A stretch of DNA of 52,500 nt from Saprospiraceae bacterium (GCA_016710625.1 JADJVK010000004.1:1-52500); one strand, 5' to 3'; shown: positions 33,399 to 44,586, counted from the first letter of the stretch. Numbers and translations are program-made. The notes: generated by a model not told the origin, from the sequence alone.

Positions 33399-35600
33399 CT
33401 AATGACTTATAATTAGCTTTCCAGCATTTACAATCTTGGAATTTTCTAATAATTGATAAAAATAATTTCCTGTTGGATGGTTTATTAATATTTTATTATC
33501 TGGATTATTAAAGTTTACAACACTTTGTAATTTACCTTGGGCATCATAAAGTACAAATTTGTAATTTCCATTTGTATTTAAGGTGAATGAAATATATTGG
33601 GATGCAGGGTTGGGAAATAATTTGATATTGTCCTCAGATACCAATTCTATTGCGTTGATAACAAATTCATTTCCAATGGTGTGGGTAACAGTATTTGTTA
33701 AAACTGGCTCATTGTAATCAAAAAAGATAGAAGCGGAGTTCAATATTTTTGATTCTAAACTAACGCCATCTTTTACTTTTATTTTGTACTTCACAAAACC
33801 ATGAGATAATGCTTCATTTGCAAAGCTATCCACCAAATTGATATCACTAAATCTGAATAGTAATTTTCCATCCGCCGCAATTTCTAATCGATAGGGGTGA
33901 GAGGAACCCATTGGTTCTAATGTTGTTATGTCCAAATTATCACTAAGCTGGTCAAATATTTTAACTGTAAAAGCAGTATCGGTACCTGTGTTTTGGAATC
34001 TAATCATATATTCGATATAACTATTTTCACTGATATAGTGTTTTGAGGAGGTGCCTGTTGGAATAGCACTTTTGTCGTTCGGATCATAAGAACCTACACT
34101 TTCTTTACAATCAATATCAATAAAAGGTGGACGGTCGTCCTCTTCAAATTTAGTAACAAAACCTTTACTGAATGTAGAATTAGAAGAGCAACCTTCAATA
34201 GCTACTGTTGGATGTGATTGGAAAGGAAAAGGTTTCACTTGATCAGCGATAATTCTATATGTCTTTCCATTTGCTGGTAATTCGATACTTTCCGTTACGC
34301 CACTGCCTAGCTTAATAGGTGTTTTTGCTTTCATAATCACATCATCTTCGACGATTATATAATTGGATGGAGAAGTCATTGCAGCTCCTGTATTCGTGAT
34401 TTCAAAAACCACTTTATCATTCAAACATTTACCCCCAACTTTAATGGAAGGTCCGGAATATGATGGGTAACAGTTTGTCCCATCAGTAATCGTGGCTTTC
34501 AAGCAATGTGTTTGACCAATTACAGTGGAATCACAAGATAGTTTGAAGATCAATTGAAACGTTTCTTTATCGCCTGCTTTAAGCTCATTGATATTGTAAA
34601 TTAGCGTATCTTCTTGGATGGTATATCCTGATAAAGAACTACTTATAAGTTCAAAATGTGGATCTAAAATAATTTTTAATTGAATATTATTTGCAGTAAT
34701 CGTTCCATTATTGTAATAATCAATATAATAGGTATTATTAAAGCATCTTCTTAATAAACTATTGGAAATACTTACACCCAGATCCGTACATAAAAAAACT
34801 GGTTTTGCTAATAAATTTTGCTCAATAATTTGAGTGATTGAATCAACTTTAATGGGGATAGACTGACATGGGGTCCATAAATTATTGACTGGATAATAGT
34901 CAAGAGTATATTCATCAACAGGCAATTTGAAGCTAAAGCTTCCATCATTTCTGGAATAACTAAAATATTCTTTTGCTTTTGTAGTCGATTTTACTTTCAA
35001 TAATTGTCGAGAATAGGAGGTTTCTAATGTATCAAGTTGGCAATTTTGGTTATTATCCACAAATAGTTTTCCTTTAAGTGTTGCTCCATTTTTTGGAACC
35101 AAAAAATCATCAGATTCTACACACATTTCTCCCTTATGGTTTAGAAACTCAATTTGTACAGGATTGTCTGAAATATAAAATTTAGGTATTTCATTGCCTG
35201 TTTTTAATAGTTTTAGATAATATATATAATCATTATCTGAGAAAGAATCTCCAAAACTTGATGAAACATAAGTACAAGAAATATATCCATTATTAATGTT
35301 TTGTGTGTTAAAATGGATTTTGCTCAATTTAGGCATATTTTTATTAGGAACTACATCCAAAAACATTATAATATTATTGGAAAAGTTGAGACTAAACTGG
35401 AATCCGACTACATTTTTATATCCAATAGCTCTCACATATAATTCAATCGTATCGCCTTTTTCTACAGTTTCGAGACTTAAAATAATTTCATCACAGGCTT
35501 TTGATGAAAAGGAAAGGCAGCAAATAAAAAGGATTGCAGCAATAATTTTTTTTAAGTGGGTAATTTTTTTAAGCATCCACATGAGATTGTTAGGTTTCAT
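33399..35600 (-). CDS. Surface protein with cohesin-like, DUF11-like and T9SS type A sorting domains
   Basis: The 733-residue protein begins with a signal peptide (KKIIAAILFICCLSFSSKA), best started at one of the nearby ATGs (MLKKITHL, about ten residues in). Residues about 35-165 resemble a cohesin-type fold (IILSLETVEKGDTIELYVRAIGYKNVVGFQFSLNF). An SdrD-B-like segment follows (ATLKGKLFVDNNQNCQLDTLETS ... NDGSFSFKLPVDEY). Next comes a DUF11-like/conserved repeat region (SVGSYDPNDKSAIPTG ... EYMIRFQNTGTDTA). A T9SS type A C-terminal domain closes it (LFPNPASQYISFTLN ... YDAQGKLQSV ... GNYFYQL). The whole end region parallels the neighbour at 30081-33194, with which it forms a pair of related surface proteins. 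Substrate or ligand unknown. Confidence 0.87.
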   Translation of the reverse strand: MKPNNLMWMLKKITHLKKIIAAILFICCLSFSSKACDEIILSLETVEKGDTIELYVRAIGYKNVVGFQFSLNFSNNIIMFLDVVPNKNMPKLSKIHFNTQNINNGYISCTYVSSSFGDSFSDNDYIYYLKLLKTGNEIPKFYISDNPVQIEFLNHKGEMCVESDDFLVPKNGATLKGKLFVDNNQNCQLDTLETSYSRQLLKVKSTTKAKEYFSYSRNDGSFSFKLPVDEYTLDYYPVNNLWTPCQSIPIKVDSITQIIEQNLLAKPVFLCTDLGVSISNSLLRRCFNNTYYIDYYNNGTITANNIQLKIILDPHFELISSSLSGYTIQEDTLIYNINELKAGDKETFQLIFKLSCDSTVIGQTHCLKATITDGTNCYPSYSGPSIKVGGKCLNDKVVFEITNTGAAMTSPSNYIIVEDDVIMKAKTPIKLGSGVTESIELPANGKTYRIIADQVKPFPFQSHPTVAIEGCSSNSTFSKGFVTKFEEDDRPPFIDIDCKESVGSYDPNDKSAIPTGTSSKHYISENSYIEYMIRFQNTGTDTAFTVKIFDQLSDNLDITTLEPMGSSHPYRLEIAADGKLLFRFSDINLVDSFANEALSHGFVKYKIKVKDGVSLESKILNSASIFFDYNEPVLTNTVTHTIGNEFVINAIELVSEDNIKLFPNPASQYISFTLNTNGNYKFVLYDAQGKLQSVVNFNNPDNKILINHPTGNYFYQLLENSKIVNAGKLIISH

Positions 35601-35756
35601 TTCTAATTAATTTATGATTTCGTTTGTTATGAGTACAAATTTGTAGGTTTATTTTTGGTAAACCAAATACAAATTATTACATTTGTTTGATAGAAAAGAA
35701 CGAAATATAATTTTCAAGTTATTGAAAATCAATATATAATCAAAAAATGTGTTATA

Positions 35757-37157
35757 ATGAATGAGTTCTCCAATTCAAAATTATTTAAATTAATTGAGCT
35801 GCTTTCTCCATCTGAAATTGAAAGATTAAGCCAAAATATAGAATCTACTATTTTAAATGGGAAAAAAAGTCATTTTCAATTGCTGGAAAATATAATTGAA
35901 AATCAAACAATTACCAAAAATATTTTGTATTCAAAAGTTTTTCCACACCAACCATATAATGACTTAAAGCTACGAATTTTAATGAGTGAAACCACCAGAA
36001 TCGTATCATTATATTTAGGAATTTTGCAAATGGAAAAGGAAAGTAACTATATTTCAAATGCGATTTTGCAGAAAGCAATCTTACAGAATAATACTAAAAT
36101 TTATCAATCCGAATCCATTTATTTTCAGCAAATTATGGAGAACGAAGTGGTTAGGGATGCTGCTTTTTATGATAAAAAATTTGAAATTGGCTATAATAAT
36201 TATTTGTTTTGGGAAAACAAAAATCGAACTTCTGATTTCAAATTTAAGGATATTATCCAAGATTTCGACCTAGCTTTTTTGATCAAAAAACTCAAATTGG
36301 CTTGTGAAGCCAAAAGCCATTCGAATCTTGTGGGACAACTTTATGATGATAAATTATTAGAAAAGGTAATCGATTATATAAATGAACATCCAGATAGTTT
36401 AGAAATTCCGACACTATCGGTTTATTATGCAGCTTATCATTTGTTACAGGACCATAATAATTTAGATTGGTATAATAAAACGAAGTTTTTAGTGGAAAAA
36501 CATTTTAATACAATTTCCTCCAAAGATTTGAAATCTATTTATCAGTTACTAATTAATTTTTCATTAAAAAAAATCAATTTATCACAATTGCAATTTTGTG
36601 AAGAAGCAATTTTTTTCTATCAAAAAGGAATAGAAAATGGGTTCTTATTGACGAACAATAAAATCAGCCGCTTCACATATCGAAATATCGTTAATATTTG
36701 TTTGAAATGGGGAAAAACAGAACTCGCCATAGCATCATGTGAGAACTACAAAGATTTATTATTAGAAGAAGATAGAGAAAGTAGTTTTGAATTTGCGATG
36801 GCAATGATTGATTATCAAAATGATAAATTGTTAATTGCCCAGACTCGTTTGCAAAAAGTAGATTTTAAAGATTATCTTTTTAACCTAGCAGCAAAAACTT
36901 TATTAATGAAAATTTTCTATGAAAATAAGGAAATGGATTTGTTGGAGTTTCATTTGGATGCGATGAGTATGTATTTACTCAGAAAAAAAGTAATTGGCTA
37001 TCATAAAGTGAATTATCAGAATATTATAAAATGCTGTAGGCTAATGATAAAAGTGAGATATGGCAACCAAGAAGCGAAAAATAAATTGCTAGAAAAATTT
37101 AAAATTATGAGCCCAATGAATGAATTTGTGTGGTTTGAAAAACAATTGGAACAATAA
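35757..37157 (+). CDS. Helical repeat protein of unknown function, Bacteroidota-type
   Basis: The 466-residue protein has no signal peptide and no membrane helix; it is almost entirely alpha-helical. It opens FKLIELLSPSEIERLSQNI, contains YNDLKLRILMSETTRIVSLYL and ILQKAILQNNTKIYQSESIYFQQ near residues 62-130, and continues as weak TPR-like repeats to the end. The same order of segments (a short N-terminal helical pair, then a D-LK-R-LMS segment, then repeats) is familiar from a large set of uncharacterised cytoplasmic proteins in Bacteroidota, so I regard the gene as real. The function is unknown. It is divergent from the T9SS cargo gene at 33399 and convergent with sprA, with a shared terminator. 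Confidence 0.75.
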   Translation: MNEFSNSKLFKLIELLSPSEIERLSQNIESTILNGKKSHFQLLENIIENQTITKNILYSKVFPHQPYNDLKLRILMSETTRIVSLYLGILQMEKESNYISNAILQKAILQNNTKIYQSESIYFQQIMENEVVRDAAFYDKKFEIGYNNYLFWENKNRTSDFKFKDIIQDFDLAFLIKKLKLACEAKSHSNLVGQLYDDKLLEKVIDYINEHPDSLEIPTLSVYYAAYHLLQDHNNLDWYNKTKFLVEKHFNTISSKDLKSIYQLLINFSLKKINLSQLQFCEEAIFFYQKGIENGFLLTNNKISRFTYRNIVNICLKWGKTELAIASCENYKDLLLEEDRESSFEFAMAMIDYQNDKLLIAQTRLQKVDFKDYLFNLAAKTLLMKIFYENKEMDLLEFHLDAMSMYLLRKKVIGYHKVNYQNIIKCCRLMIKVRYGNQEAKNKLLEKFKIMSPMNEFVWFEKQLEQ

Positions 37158-37195
37158 AAAAGCCGCTAAAATAACTCTTAGCGGCTTCTTTGAAA
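37155..37195. terminator. Bidirectional terminator between the unknown helical gene and sprA
   Basis: AAGCCGCTAA (37160-37169) pairs with TTAGCGGCTT (37178-37187) around an 8-nt loop. Tracts on both sides (TTCTTTG on plus, TTTTTTATTG on minus) allow it to serve both convergent genes. Confidence 0.85.
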
Positions 37196-37197
37196 AA

Positions 37198-40100
37198 CTA
37201 TAACGTGAACCTCACCGTTAATCCTCCCCGAATTTGAGTAATCGGAGTGGAAGCGGAAGTCTTAGGAACTGTTTTCGTATAATCTAAAAATAATCTTAGA
37301 TTCAAACTTTTGTTCAATGTGTAATCCACTGAAGGAGAAAGTTTAACTGTGTTCGTTCCCCTTGTTGGTTGTACAATATTTTGATCTAAAACGTGATTGT
37401 ATGTAACATCATCTCTAAAGCTGAAATCAACTTTGAAATTCAAATTATTTGGTTGATTCGCACCTCCAACTGGTTGTGGGGCAGAACTGTTTTTGGCATT
37501 TTTAGCATTTTTGTCTTTCTTGGTCTTTATTTTTATTGATGGATCCAAGTTGGTTAAGAAATCTAAAAATGTCAATCGGATATTTTTAGCAGTATAGCCA
37601 AAACCAAAAGTTACATCTTGAGTTTTTGTTTCTGATAATTGATAATCGATAAAACTCATAGATAGATTTCTCGATTTCTTATATTCGAACTTGAAACTCA
37701 TGTCATTTTTCAACTTCATATCCACTCCAATCAATGGAGCAAATTGCTCATTAACCACCACATTAGGAATAGTCAGCCTAGCATAATAACTTCCAGTTAT
37801 GGTGTTTATCTTAGTTGGCTGAATCGGGTCGTATAATAAATCAGTTGCAAATGAGGAAACCGACATTGTTGATTTATAGCTATGTGTCAAAGCGAAACTT
37901 TGTAAAATATTTTTGAACAAAGGCAATCTGGACAATCCATTATAATTCAATCGCCAGTTAGGAATTGGCAACATTTTGAATACGTTTGTCTCAAATGTAT
38001 TCGGATCTTTTCCGGCATAGGCACTCAAAAATGAAGGAATCAAAACATTCAATTGAGAACGACCATATCCGTTTTTATAACCCAAATCAATTTCATGTGC
38101 TCCAGCACCTGTTCCAGCCAGTCTGTTTGAAATGACGACTCTATTATTTTCAAATTGCTTAAATAAACCAATCAGATTTTCATTTCCATCTTTGAATAAT
38201 GTTCTGATGGACATATAACTAATGGAATAGGTACCTACTTCCCTTTGAGTTCTTTCATTTTTTTGGAACTCCCCACTACAATCACATTTGTAAAACTGTG
38301 TTTTATTTTGTGTAAAATCTTGTTTAATCTCCACATCAACTTTAAAATCTTTGAATGGCTCTAAATTTACAGTTCCAGAAATGGATTGAGTATGATTCGT
38401 AATTACTGGTTGGTTCAAATAAACACTTCGAGTTATCCAATCATTATTTCCAGCGTTTTTTAGCCAAGCATAATCTGGTTGTACACCAACTACATAACCA
38501 ATTCCTGGAGTATTGAAGTCTTGCATACCCAAAATGGATGTTGTTGGTTTGAATCCTGGAACGACACTATTGAATTTTTCATCATAAACCAATCTAGCTT
38601 TTCTGATAGACATTAATGGTCTGATTACTATTTTTTCTAATAGTGATGGAACATATTCTTCACTTTTCTTTTCTTTTTTCTTAGACTTTGCACCAGCTTT
38701 TGCACCAACTTTTGTAGAATCTGTTGGAGCTGGAACGGCTCCTTTAGCTGGTTTTGCCCCTCTTACTGGAGAAGTTGTAGCAGAAGCTCCATCATTTATT
38801 TTCTTCAAATAGCCCCATTGATTGTATAATGTTTCAAAATTCAAATCCCCATTAATCTGGAAATTCATTGTATTTTGAATCACATTACCCAAGGTATCCA
38901 CATTCAAAGCAGCAGCACTCCAAGTATAAGATGCCCCATATTGTGCTCTCAGATTCACCCATTCCATCATTGGAATATTTTTGAAAGGGACAGTATAATT
39001 CAAATTCATACTATGGTTGTAGTTTTTGTTTCTACCCCCTTTTAATAATCCTTCATTAATTTTAGAAGTCTTTTCAGCATCTGAATATCTTGATCCAGTA
39101 GTATTAAATTCACTTAATTCGTCAATTACAGAAGTATTGGATGCTTGGAATGAGAATTTCAACGATTTTGTGAAATCCCAATTCATACTATAGTTTCTTA
39201 ACCAACCGTATCTTTTGTTGAAATAAGTATTGGATGCTGGATCTTCTCCTGCAAATCGATAGGTGGTTTGTTGCAATTGCCTTTCAACTAATGAATTGAC
39301 ATTGAATGAATTAGGTAGTAGATTCAAGTTGAAATCCGTAATAAACTTCAAATATTTATCCTTTTTAACTAATTTTTTGAAAGGAGTCCAATATTGAACA
39401 TTTCTTGAATATCCATAGTCAACTTGGAATTTTCTTATCGTTAAATGATCAGATTGTATAATTGGATCTTGTTTGATAGTTTGAGTATTTGAGTAAGATA
39501 ATGAGAAATTCTCAATATCCCAAGGCATTGGATTGCCAGCAGATCTACCAACTCTTTCCTTCCTTACATTATTAAAACTATATCCCTTGATATTAACTTT
39601 CGTTAATGCTCTATCCAATAAAGTATCTCTTACGGCAGTAGAGGATGCTCTTGATAATTTTTCATCTAAAGTAACATCCAAGTCATAAGGGTCATATTCA
39701 GGTCTTTTTACATTACTCGAATATTGAGTATAAAATGGCAATCGAATACCCCAACTTGCAGGTAAAAATTTACCTAACTCTAGATTAGTTGCGAAATCAA
39801 ATATTTTAGTGGACTCCCTAGCTCTTTGAATCACTCTTTGGTCAATAGATCCCCATCCAACTGAGAAATAGCTACCAGAAAGGTTCAATGTTCCTAAATC
39901 TGCAAGTTTTATATCCAATTTTCCAGTTGCAGCATAACCTCCTCTTTCATCTAATCCTGTACAACGAAGCTCATTTACCCAAGCTTCTCCATCAAAAGTA
40001 CCGACATCTTGGTTATTTCTAAATCCAATCATGATACCTTTTACTAAACCATAATTTGGACTTCCTTTAATTTTAACTTTAGCAGAAGGTCGTTCTGGAT

Positions 40101-43100
40101 CTGAAAAAGTATAAATGGAGTCTAAATTAAAATTACTATTGTCTCTTTGTAATTTAAGATCTTTTAATACACTTAATTTGAAATTGAAATTATTTGAATC
40201 AGGCCAAACTAATTTTTTATAGTCATCAGAAGTATTGCTATATTTAGTAGCATCACGAATATCAGAAGCTTTCAATGGAATTTCATACTCATAATAATTA
40301 TTTTCAAGGTCTCCACCAAATCTTATGAAAGCACTAATTGCAGAATCTTTCACTTCAAAACCATTAGTTTCAGCACCTTCAAGATGTACAAACATCTTCA
40401 TTCTTTCGTACAATCTAAGGTCAAGTGTAGTAAGTTTGTAAATAGCTCTAGAAGATTTTGCACATAGTTTTTCAAATTTCAATGCTAATGCTTGCTCATT
40501 TTGAAGTGCATTCTGTAAGAATCCACCAATATTATTTTCTCTAATGATACCAGCAGGTAAAACATAATTAAATGGAGTTCTACTACTGTTTTCCTCTACA
40601 TTCACTTTGTTTAAGTCGAATAAATTATCCTTACAATCAACTTTATCGTTTACAAATGACCTTTTATATTTTCTCCATTGGTTTCTACCTAATTCTAATT
40701 TTGCAAATCTCAAAGTAATTGGCTTTTCGAAATCTGTCATAACCAAACGAATAAATTGAATGGCTCTAAAATCTCTGATTTCACCAATTCTAGCTTTGAA
40801 ATCAATCAATGGAATCCTAAAACGATACCAAGCAACATTTTTCCCAGCTACCTCATAAGAAAGGGTGTCTGTGATATAAGTACTTCCAGCAGTATTAATA
40901 CCAGTTCCATCAGGAGTCAATGGAATATTATACAAATAGTAATTTTCAGATTCAGATAAAGAAAAATCTTTATTTAAGTCTTCAATATCAGGTAAATTTG
41001 TAGCTGCTTGCACAAAACTTGAGCTAGTCGAAGACTTTGAGTTACCCTCTGGGAAATTATTTCTTGAATATCTTTCTATTGCACTTGCATTTCTATCTTT
41101 ATAACTTTGATCTCTAAAGAATTTGAAATTATCATTTGCTGGGTCATTCAATATCTTACTGTATGCTTCTGGGCTTAAGTTTATTTTCATGCTATCCAAA
41201 AAAGTGGAAAAATGCGTCGCTTCTTGAGCATCATTTAAACCATCATATCCAACGTCTTGCATAGTTCTAGCTAATGTATCTATATCAAAACTATTTGTAA
41301 CTGGAGGAATTCTTGGTACAACGCCCCATTTTGTTGTATCAGTTTTTAATTGAGAGTTTAATGGAGTAGGTAGTGCATTTTCAAAAAATAATTTCGAATC
41401 TGGTAAAACATCTTCTGAAATTGTACCTAAATGTATTTGTAAGGTACCTGGGTTTGATTGGTCATTAACATATGGACTCATCATCCAAAAATCCAAATAT
41501 TCAATATTAGCTTGCTCAAAATCAGTTTGTTGTAAAGCTCTCATGATACCACCCCATCTAGATTTAGGATCTCTTAGCAATCCATTTGGTTGCAACCCTG
41601 CAGATGCATTTATAGTTGAATTATCCAATTTGACCCCATTTGGCATATCAAAATTATATGGACCTCTCACAGTAGGATCAAAATGAATATCGAATGGATT
41701 ATAAAGAGTTTGACCAGGTTGAAAATAAGTATTTTTAAAAAGAACTGCTGGGTCAATATTAGCAGTGTACGGGTCAGAGTCATCCACTCCACCATCAGAT
41801 TGATCCACTCTATACCAGCTTATGGAAGCTCTATTAACACCAGATCTTAAATCATTTATTAATTTAGATTCTTTAAATCGCTCTGTTCCTATAGAATCAA
41901 ATTTAATAGATCCTTTTGGAATACTAGATAAAAACCATTGAACGGGCTGTCTTAGGTCTATTGAAGATGAACTACCTTCAAAGTCATCAATATAAATAGC
42001 ACCATTGCTATCATCTCTACTTTGATTGATAGCACTTGCATGACCAGGTTGGAGCAATGCACCTTCCCCAGCAAAAGTAATAGAAGATGGAGCTTTTGTA
42101 CTAATCAAAGGTAATTTATCAATCAATCTTGTTATCCACGGAGCTGGTGCATTATATTGAACATCCATGCCATAGATTCTATTATTGATTGGGTCATCAC
42201 CGATATTTACTTTTTGAGTATAAGGTCTTTCAAATAAGTGCATATAGGTCGCTCCAATATTCAAATCACCAATTCCCAATTGTTTTCCAAGAGCATAATC
42301 AGCTCTTACACCTAGTAGGGTTTTGGTTTGGAATCCGAATAAAGTGTTATCTTCATATGACACATTTATAGGTAAATTGGAAGTGATATAAGCATCATTC
42401 AAAATTCTTACCTTTCCAATGGTATAATCCACTTCAAAATCTTGTCCTTCAACAAGTTTGATGGATCCAGCTGTAACTGTCACAGCACCTCTTGGGATAT
42501 TTATTCCTCCTAATGAAATTTCAGAAGAAGTGGATGATTTATATTGTCCTCTGATTACAAAACGATTTTTTTCAGTGATTTCTCTGGCATAAGTGATGGT
42601 ATTGTCATATAATTCTTGATACCTATATTTTTTCAAATCATCTGGACTTAGCCCTAATTTTTCTAGATTACTACCAAATGGCTCTAACACAGGAAACATG
42701 ATACGACCTGTCTTGGGTTGAATGGTGATTTCAGGAACATAATCAAAAATACCATCAGGTTGTGGATCACCTTGAATATTCAATCTATCCAAACCAAACA
42801 AATTAATCAAAGGTGTTTTCTCTAAACCAGGTTCCGGCAAAAATCTTTTTTCTAAATTACCTTGTTTAGGATCTTGATAAGTTACATCCAATCTAAAATC
42901 TTCTCTATTTGCCTGATATGCACCAGTAGAATAGATGTTTTTCATCATCAAATCCCAAATTGGTAAATCAACATTGGTAATTTGATTTTTCAATAATTTC
43001 AAAAATACAACTCTGCTCGAATCATTATTGCTACCAACATCATTCCCTATTTCTCCTACTGAATGTACTTCAGTCCCATTAAACAAATATCTATAACCTA

Positions 43101-44568
43101 CTGCTAATACTTGATTGGGTCTTAAATTGAAATTTAATGAAATAAATCCTAAGTCAGGCTGGTAAGTATATTCAGATGGGTTTAATTTTCTTGCTCTCAA
43201 TTTTTCAAAATCCTTACTTTGCTTATATTCGAAAGGAATTCCTTGCAATACCTTAATGACATTGTCAATTTTTCTAGAAGTATCAGATTCAGTTAATGTT
43301 CTATAAATATCATTTGCTTTATTATCTGGCAATGCTAGTTTTACTCCTGTATTACATAAGTTTAAATTATAGCTTACGGTATCTCTAGGTCTCATATTCA
43401 TTGAAGTAAATTTAGAAGAATCTGCCTCTCCCAAATCTGCTAATGCCACCACATCTCTTACACTATTCGGTTCATTTCTATCATTAGTCACCCATACATC
43501 TAGGTCTGTTATTTTTATTTGGGTGTTTACTTGAGGTAAGTTTTTCATAGCACCCTCAAATAATTGACGATTGATATGGGACAAGAAAAAGTGTCTATTT
43601 TCATCGTATTGATCCGCAAATACAGCAAATTGTTGTACTTGTCCTCCTCCTTGTACTTTTATATTTTGCCTTTGTGATTTCTGTTGTGATGCTACTCCAG
43701 TCAATCTCAAATAACCAAATTGTAATTCGGTCTTGAATCCAAATAAACTTTGAGCACCTTGAATCAATGTTCCCTTTAGTGGCAAACTTACATTTCCAGC
43801 CTCGATTTTTTGTACAATAGCATCTTCACTAAAATTCTTAGTATCATAATTCAATTTCATTTGATTTTCAAAATCAAATGTTGCTTTTGTATTATAATTG
43901 GTGCTTAAGTTCAGTTTTTCCCCAATTTTTCCTGTAACATTCATACGAATGTCCATGTCAAAATCGAAATTGGTATATTTTTGAGATTGGATAGGGAATG
44001 TAGGATTTTGATTTCTTTGGTAGTTGGCTCCTAAAGTTACATCGATATTACCTTGTGTTTTAATATCTACATTTGTTCCTCCAAATAATCTATCGATTAA
44101 CTGATTTTTTAAATCTATTTTTTTAAGTGGATCATTGCTACTCAATTTTGAAAGTGGGTCTTTTTTGTTTGTTCTTGTATTACTAACTCCTGTCAAACGA
44201 TCAAAATAGTCTTTCTCTTGGCTTTTAGAACGCCATTTCAAGTATTCATCAAAAGTCATTGTAGATGGGTTTCTGTAAAATTCATTACCAATTTTTTCAT
44301 TGATAAGGTATTTTCCAGTTTTGATATCATACTCAATTGACTTGTCTATCGAACTAGGATCTTTTAAATCGAAAGGATTCTTTTTATATGGATTTGTAAA
44401 ATCGGATGGCCTGTCTTTGATGGGAACAGTATCCAAATGTGATTGCACTATTCTTCTATTCAAATAGGGATCTTCCAAATTTTTTGATTTATAGCTATAT
44501 CCATTATCTCCCTTTAGAGAGGACATAGCACAAATCAATACAGACATTAAAACAAAAAAATATTTCAT
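37198..44568 (-). CDS. sprA: T9SS outer-membrane translocon protein SprA
   Basis: SprA is the very large beta-barrel that forms the T9SS translocation pore in the outer membrane (Sov in Porphyromonas). The 2456-residue length from the ATG at 44568 (MKYFFVLMSVLICAMSS) is normal for the family. A signal peptide is followed by the characteristic long series of beta-strands, for example NQNPTFPIQSQKYTNFDFDM, GNVSLPLKGTLIQGAQSLFG, DDFEGSSSSIDLRQP, and DLGYKNGYGRSQLNVLIPSF. A charged low-complexity linker rich in Lys/Ala/Pro lies near residue 1940. The C-terminus ends in beta-strands (LNLRLFLDYTK ... GGLTVRFTL). An upstream ATG or TTG six codons earlier (44586) is possible. The gene follows ruvA, the usual order in Bacteroidota. 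It should export the cargo proteins described here. Confidence 0.95.
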   Translation of the reverse strand: MKYFFVLMSVLICAMSSLKGDNGYSYKSKNLEDPYLNRRIVQSHLDTVPIKDRPSDFTNPYKKNPFDLKDPSSIDKSIEYDIKTGKYLINEKIGNEFYRNPSTMTFDEYLKWRSKSQEKDYFDRLTGVSNTRTNKKDPLSKLSSNDPLKKIDLKNQLIDRLFGGTNVDIKTQGNIDVTLGANYQRNQNPTFPIQSQKYTNFDFDMDIRMNVTGKIGEKLNLSTNYNTKATFDFENQMKLNYDTKNFSEDAIVQKIEAGNVSLPLKGTLIQGAQSLFGFKTELQFGYLRLTGVASQQKSQRQNIKVQGGGQVQQFAVFADQYDENRHFFLSHINRQLFEGAMKNLPQVNTQIKITDLDVWVTNDRNEPNSVRDVVALADLGEADSSKFTSMNMRPRDTVSYNLNLCNTGVKLALPDNKANDIYRTLTESDTSRKIDNVIKVLQGIPFEYKQSKDFEKLRARKLNPSEYTYQPDLGFISLNFNLRPNQVLAVGYRYLFNGTEVHSVGEIGNDVGSNNDSSRVVFLKLLKNQITNVDLPIWDLMMKNIYSTGAYQANREDFRLDVTYQDPKQGNLEKRFLPEPGLEKTPLINLFGLDRLNIQGDPQPDGIFDYVPEITIQPKTGRIMFPVLEPFGSNLEKLGLSPDDLKKYRYQELYDNTITYAREITEKNRFVIRGQYKSSTSSEISLGGINIPRGAVTVTAGSIKLVEGQDFEVDYTIGKVRILNDAYITSNLPINVSYEDNTLFGFQTKTLLGVRADYALGKQLGIGDLNIGATYMHLFERPYTQKVNIGDDPINNRIYGMDVQYNAPAPWITRLIDKLPLISTKAPSSITFAGEGALLQPGHASAINQSRDDSNGAIYIDDFEGSSSSIDLRQPVQWFLSSIPKGSIKFDSIGTERFKESKLINDLRSGVNRASISWYRVDQSDGGVDDSDPYTANIDPAVLFKNTYFQPGQTLYNPFDIHFDPTVRGPYNFDMPNGVKLDNSTINASAGLQPNGLLRDPKSRWGGIMRALQQTDFEQANIEYLDFWMMSPYVNDQSNPGTLQIHLGTISEDVLPDSKLFFENALPTPLNSQLKTDTTKWGVVPRIPPVTNSFDIDTLARTMQDVGYDGLNDAQEATHFSTFLDSMKINLSPEAYSKILNDPANDNFKFFRDQSYKDRNASAIERYSRNNFPEGNSKSSTSSSFVQAATNLPDIEDLNKDFSLSESENYYLYNIPLTPDGTGINTAGSTYITDTLSYEVAGKNVAWYRFRIPLIDFKARIGEIRDFRAIQFIRLVMTDFEKPITLRFAKLELGRNQWRKYKRSFVNDKVDCKDNLFDLNKVNVEENSSRTPFNYVLPAGIIRENNIGGFLQNALQNEQALALKFEKLCAKSSRAIYKLTTLDLRLYERMKMFVHLEGAETNGFEVKDSAISAFIRFGGDLENNYYEYEIPLKASDIRDATKYSNTSDDYKKLVWPDSNNFNFKLSVLKDLKLQRDNSNFNLDSIYTFSDPERPSAKVKIKGSPNYGLVKGIMIGFRNNQDVGTFDGEAWVNELRCTGLDERGGYAATGKLDIKLADLGTLNLSGSYFSVGWGSIDQRVIQRARESTKIFDFATNLELGKFLPASWGIRLPFYTQYSSNVKRPEYDPYDLDVTLDEKLSRASSTAVRDTLLDRALTKVNIKGYSFNNVRKERVGRSAGNPMPWDIENFSLSYSNTQTIKQDPIIQSDHLTIRKFQVDYGYSRNVQYWTPFKKLVKKDKYLKFITDFNLNLLPNSFNVNSLVERQLQQTTYRFAGEDPASNTYFNKRYGWLRNYSMNWDFTKSLKFSFQASNTSVIDELSEFNTTGSRYSDAEKTSKINEGLLKGGRNKNYNHSMNLNYTVPFKNIPMMEWVNLRAQYGASYTWSAAALNVDTLGNVIQNTMNFQINGDLNFETLYNQWGYLKKINDGASATTSPVRGAKPAKGAVPAPTDSTKVGAKAGAKSKKKEKKSEEYVPSLLEKIVIRPLMSIRKARLVYDEKFNSVVPGFKPTTSILGMQDFNTPGIGYVVGVQPDYAWLKNAGNNDWITRSVYLNQPVITNHTQSISGTVNLEPFKDFKVDVEIKQDFTQNKTQFYKCDCSGEFQKNERTQREVGTYSISYMSIRTLFKDGNENLIGLFKQFENNRVVISNRLAGTGAGAHEIDLGYKNGYGRSQLNVLIPSFLSAYAGKDPNTFETNVFKMLPIPNWRLNYNGLSRLPLFKNILQSFALTHSYKSTMSVSSFATDLLYDPIQPTKINTITGSYYARLTIPNVVVNEQFAPLIGVDMKLKNDMSFKFEYKKSRNLSMSFIDYQLSETKTQDVTFGFGYTAKNIRLTFLDFLTNLDPSIKIKTKKDKNAKNAKNSSAPQPVGGANQPNNLNFKVDFSFRDDVTYNHVLDQNIVQPTRGTNTVKLSPSVDYTLNKSLNLRLFLDYTKTVPKTSASTPITQIRGGLTVRFTL

Positions 44569-44586
44569 ATTATTTTTAAAGAACAT

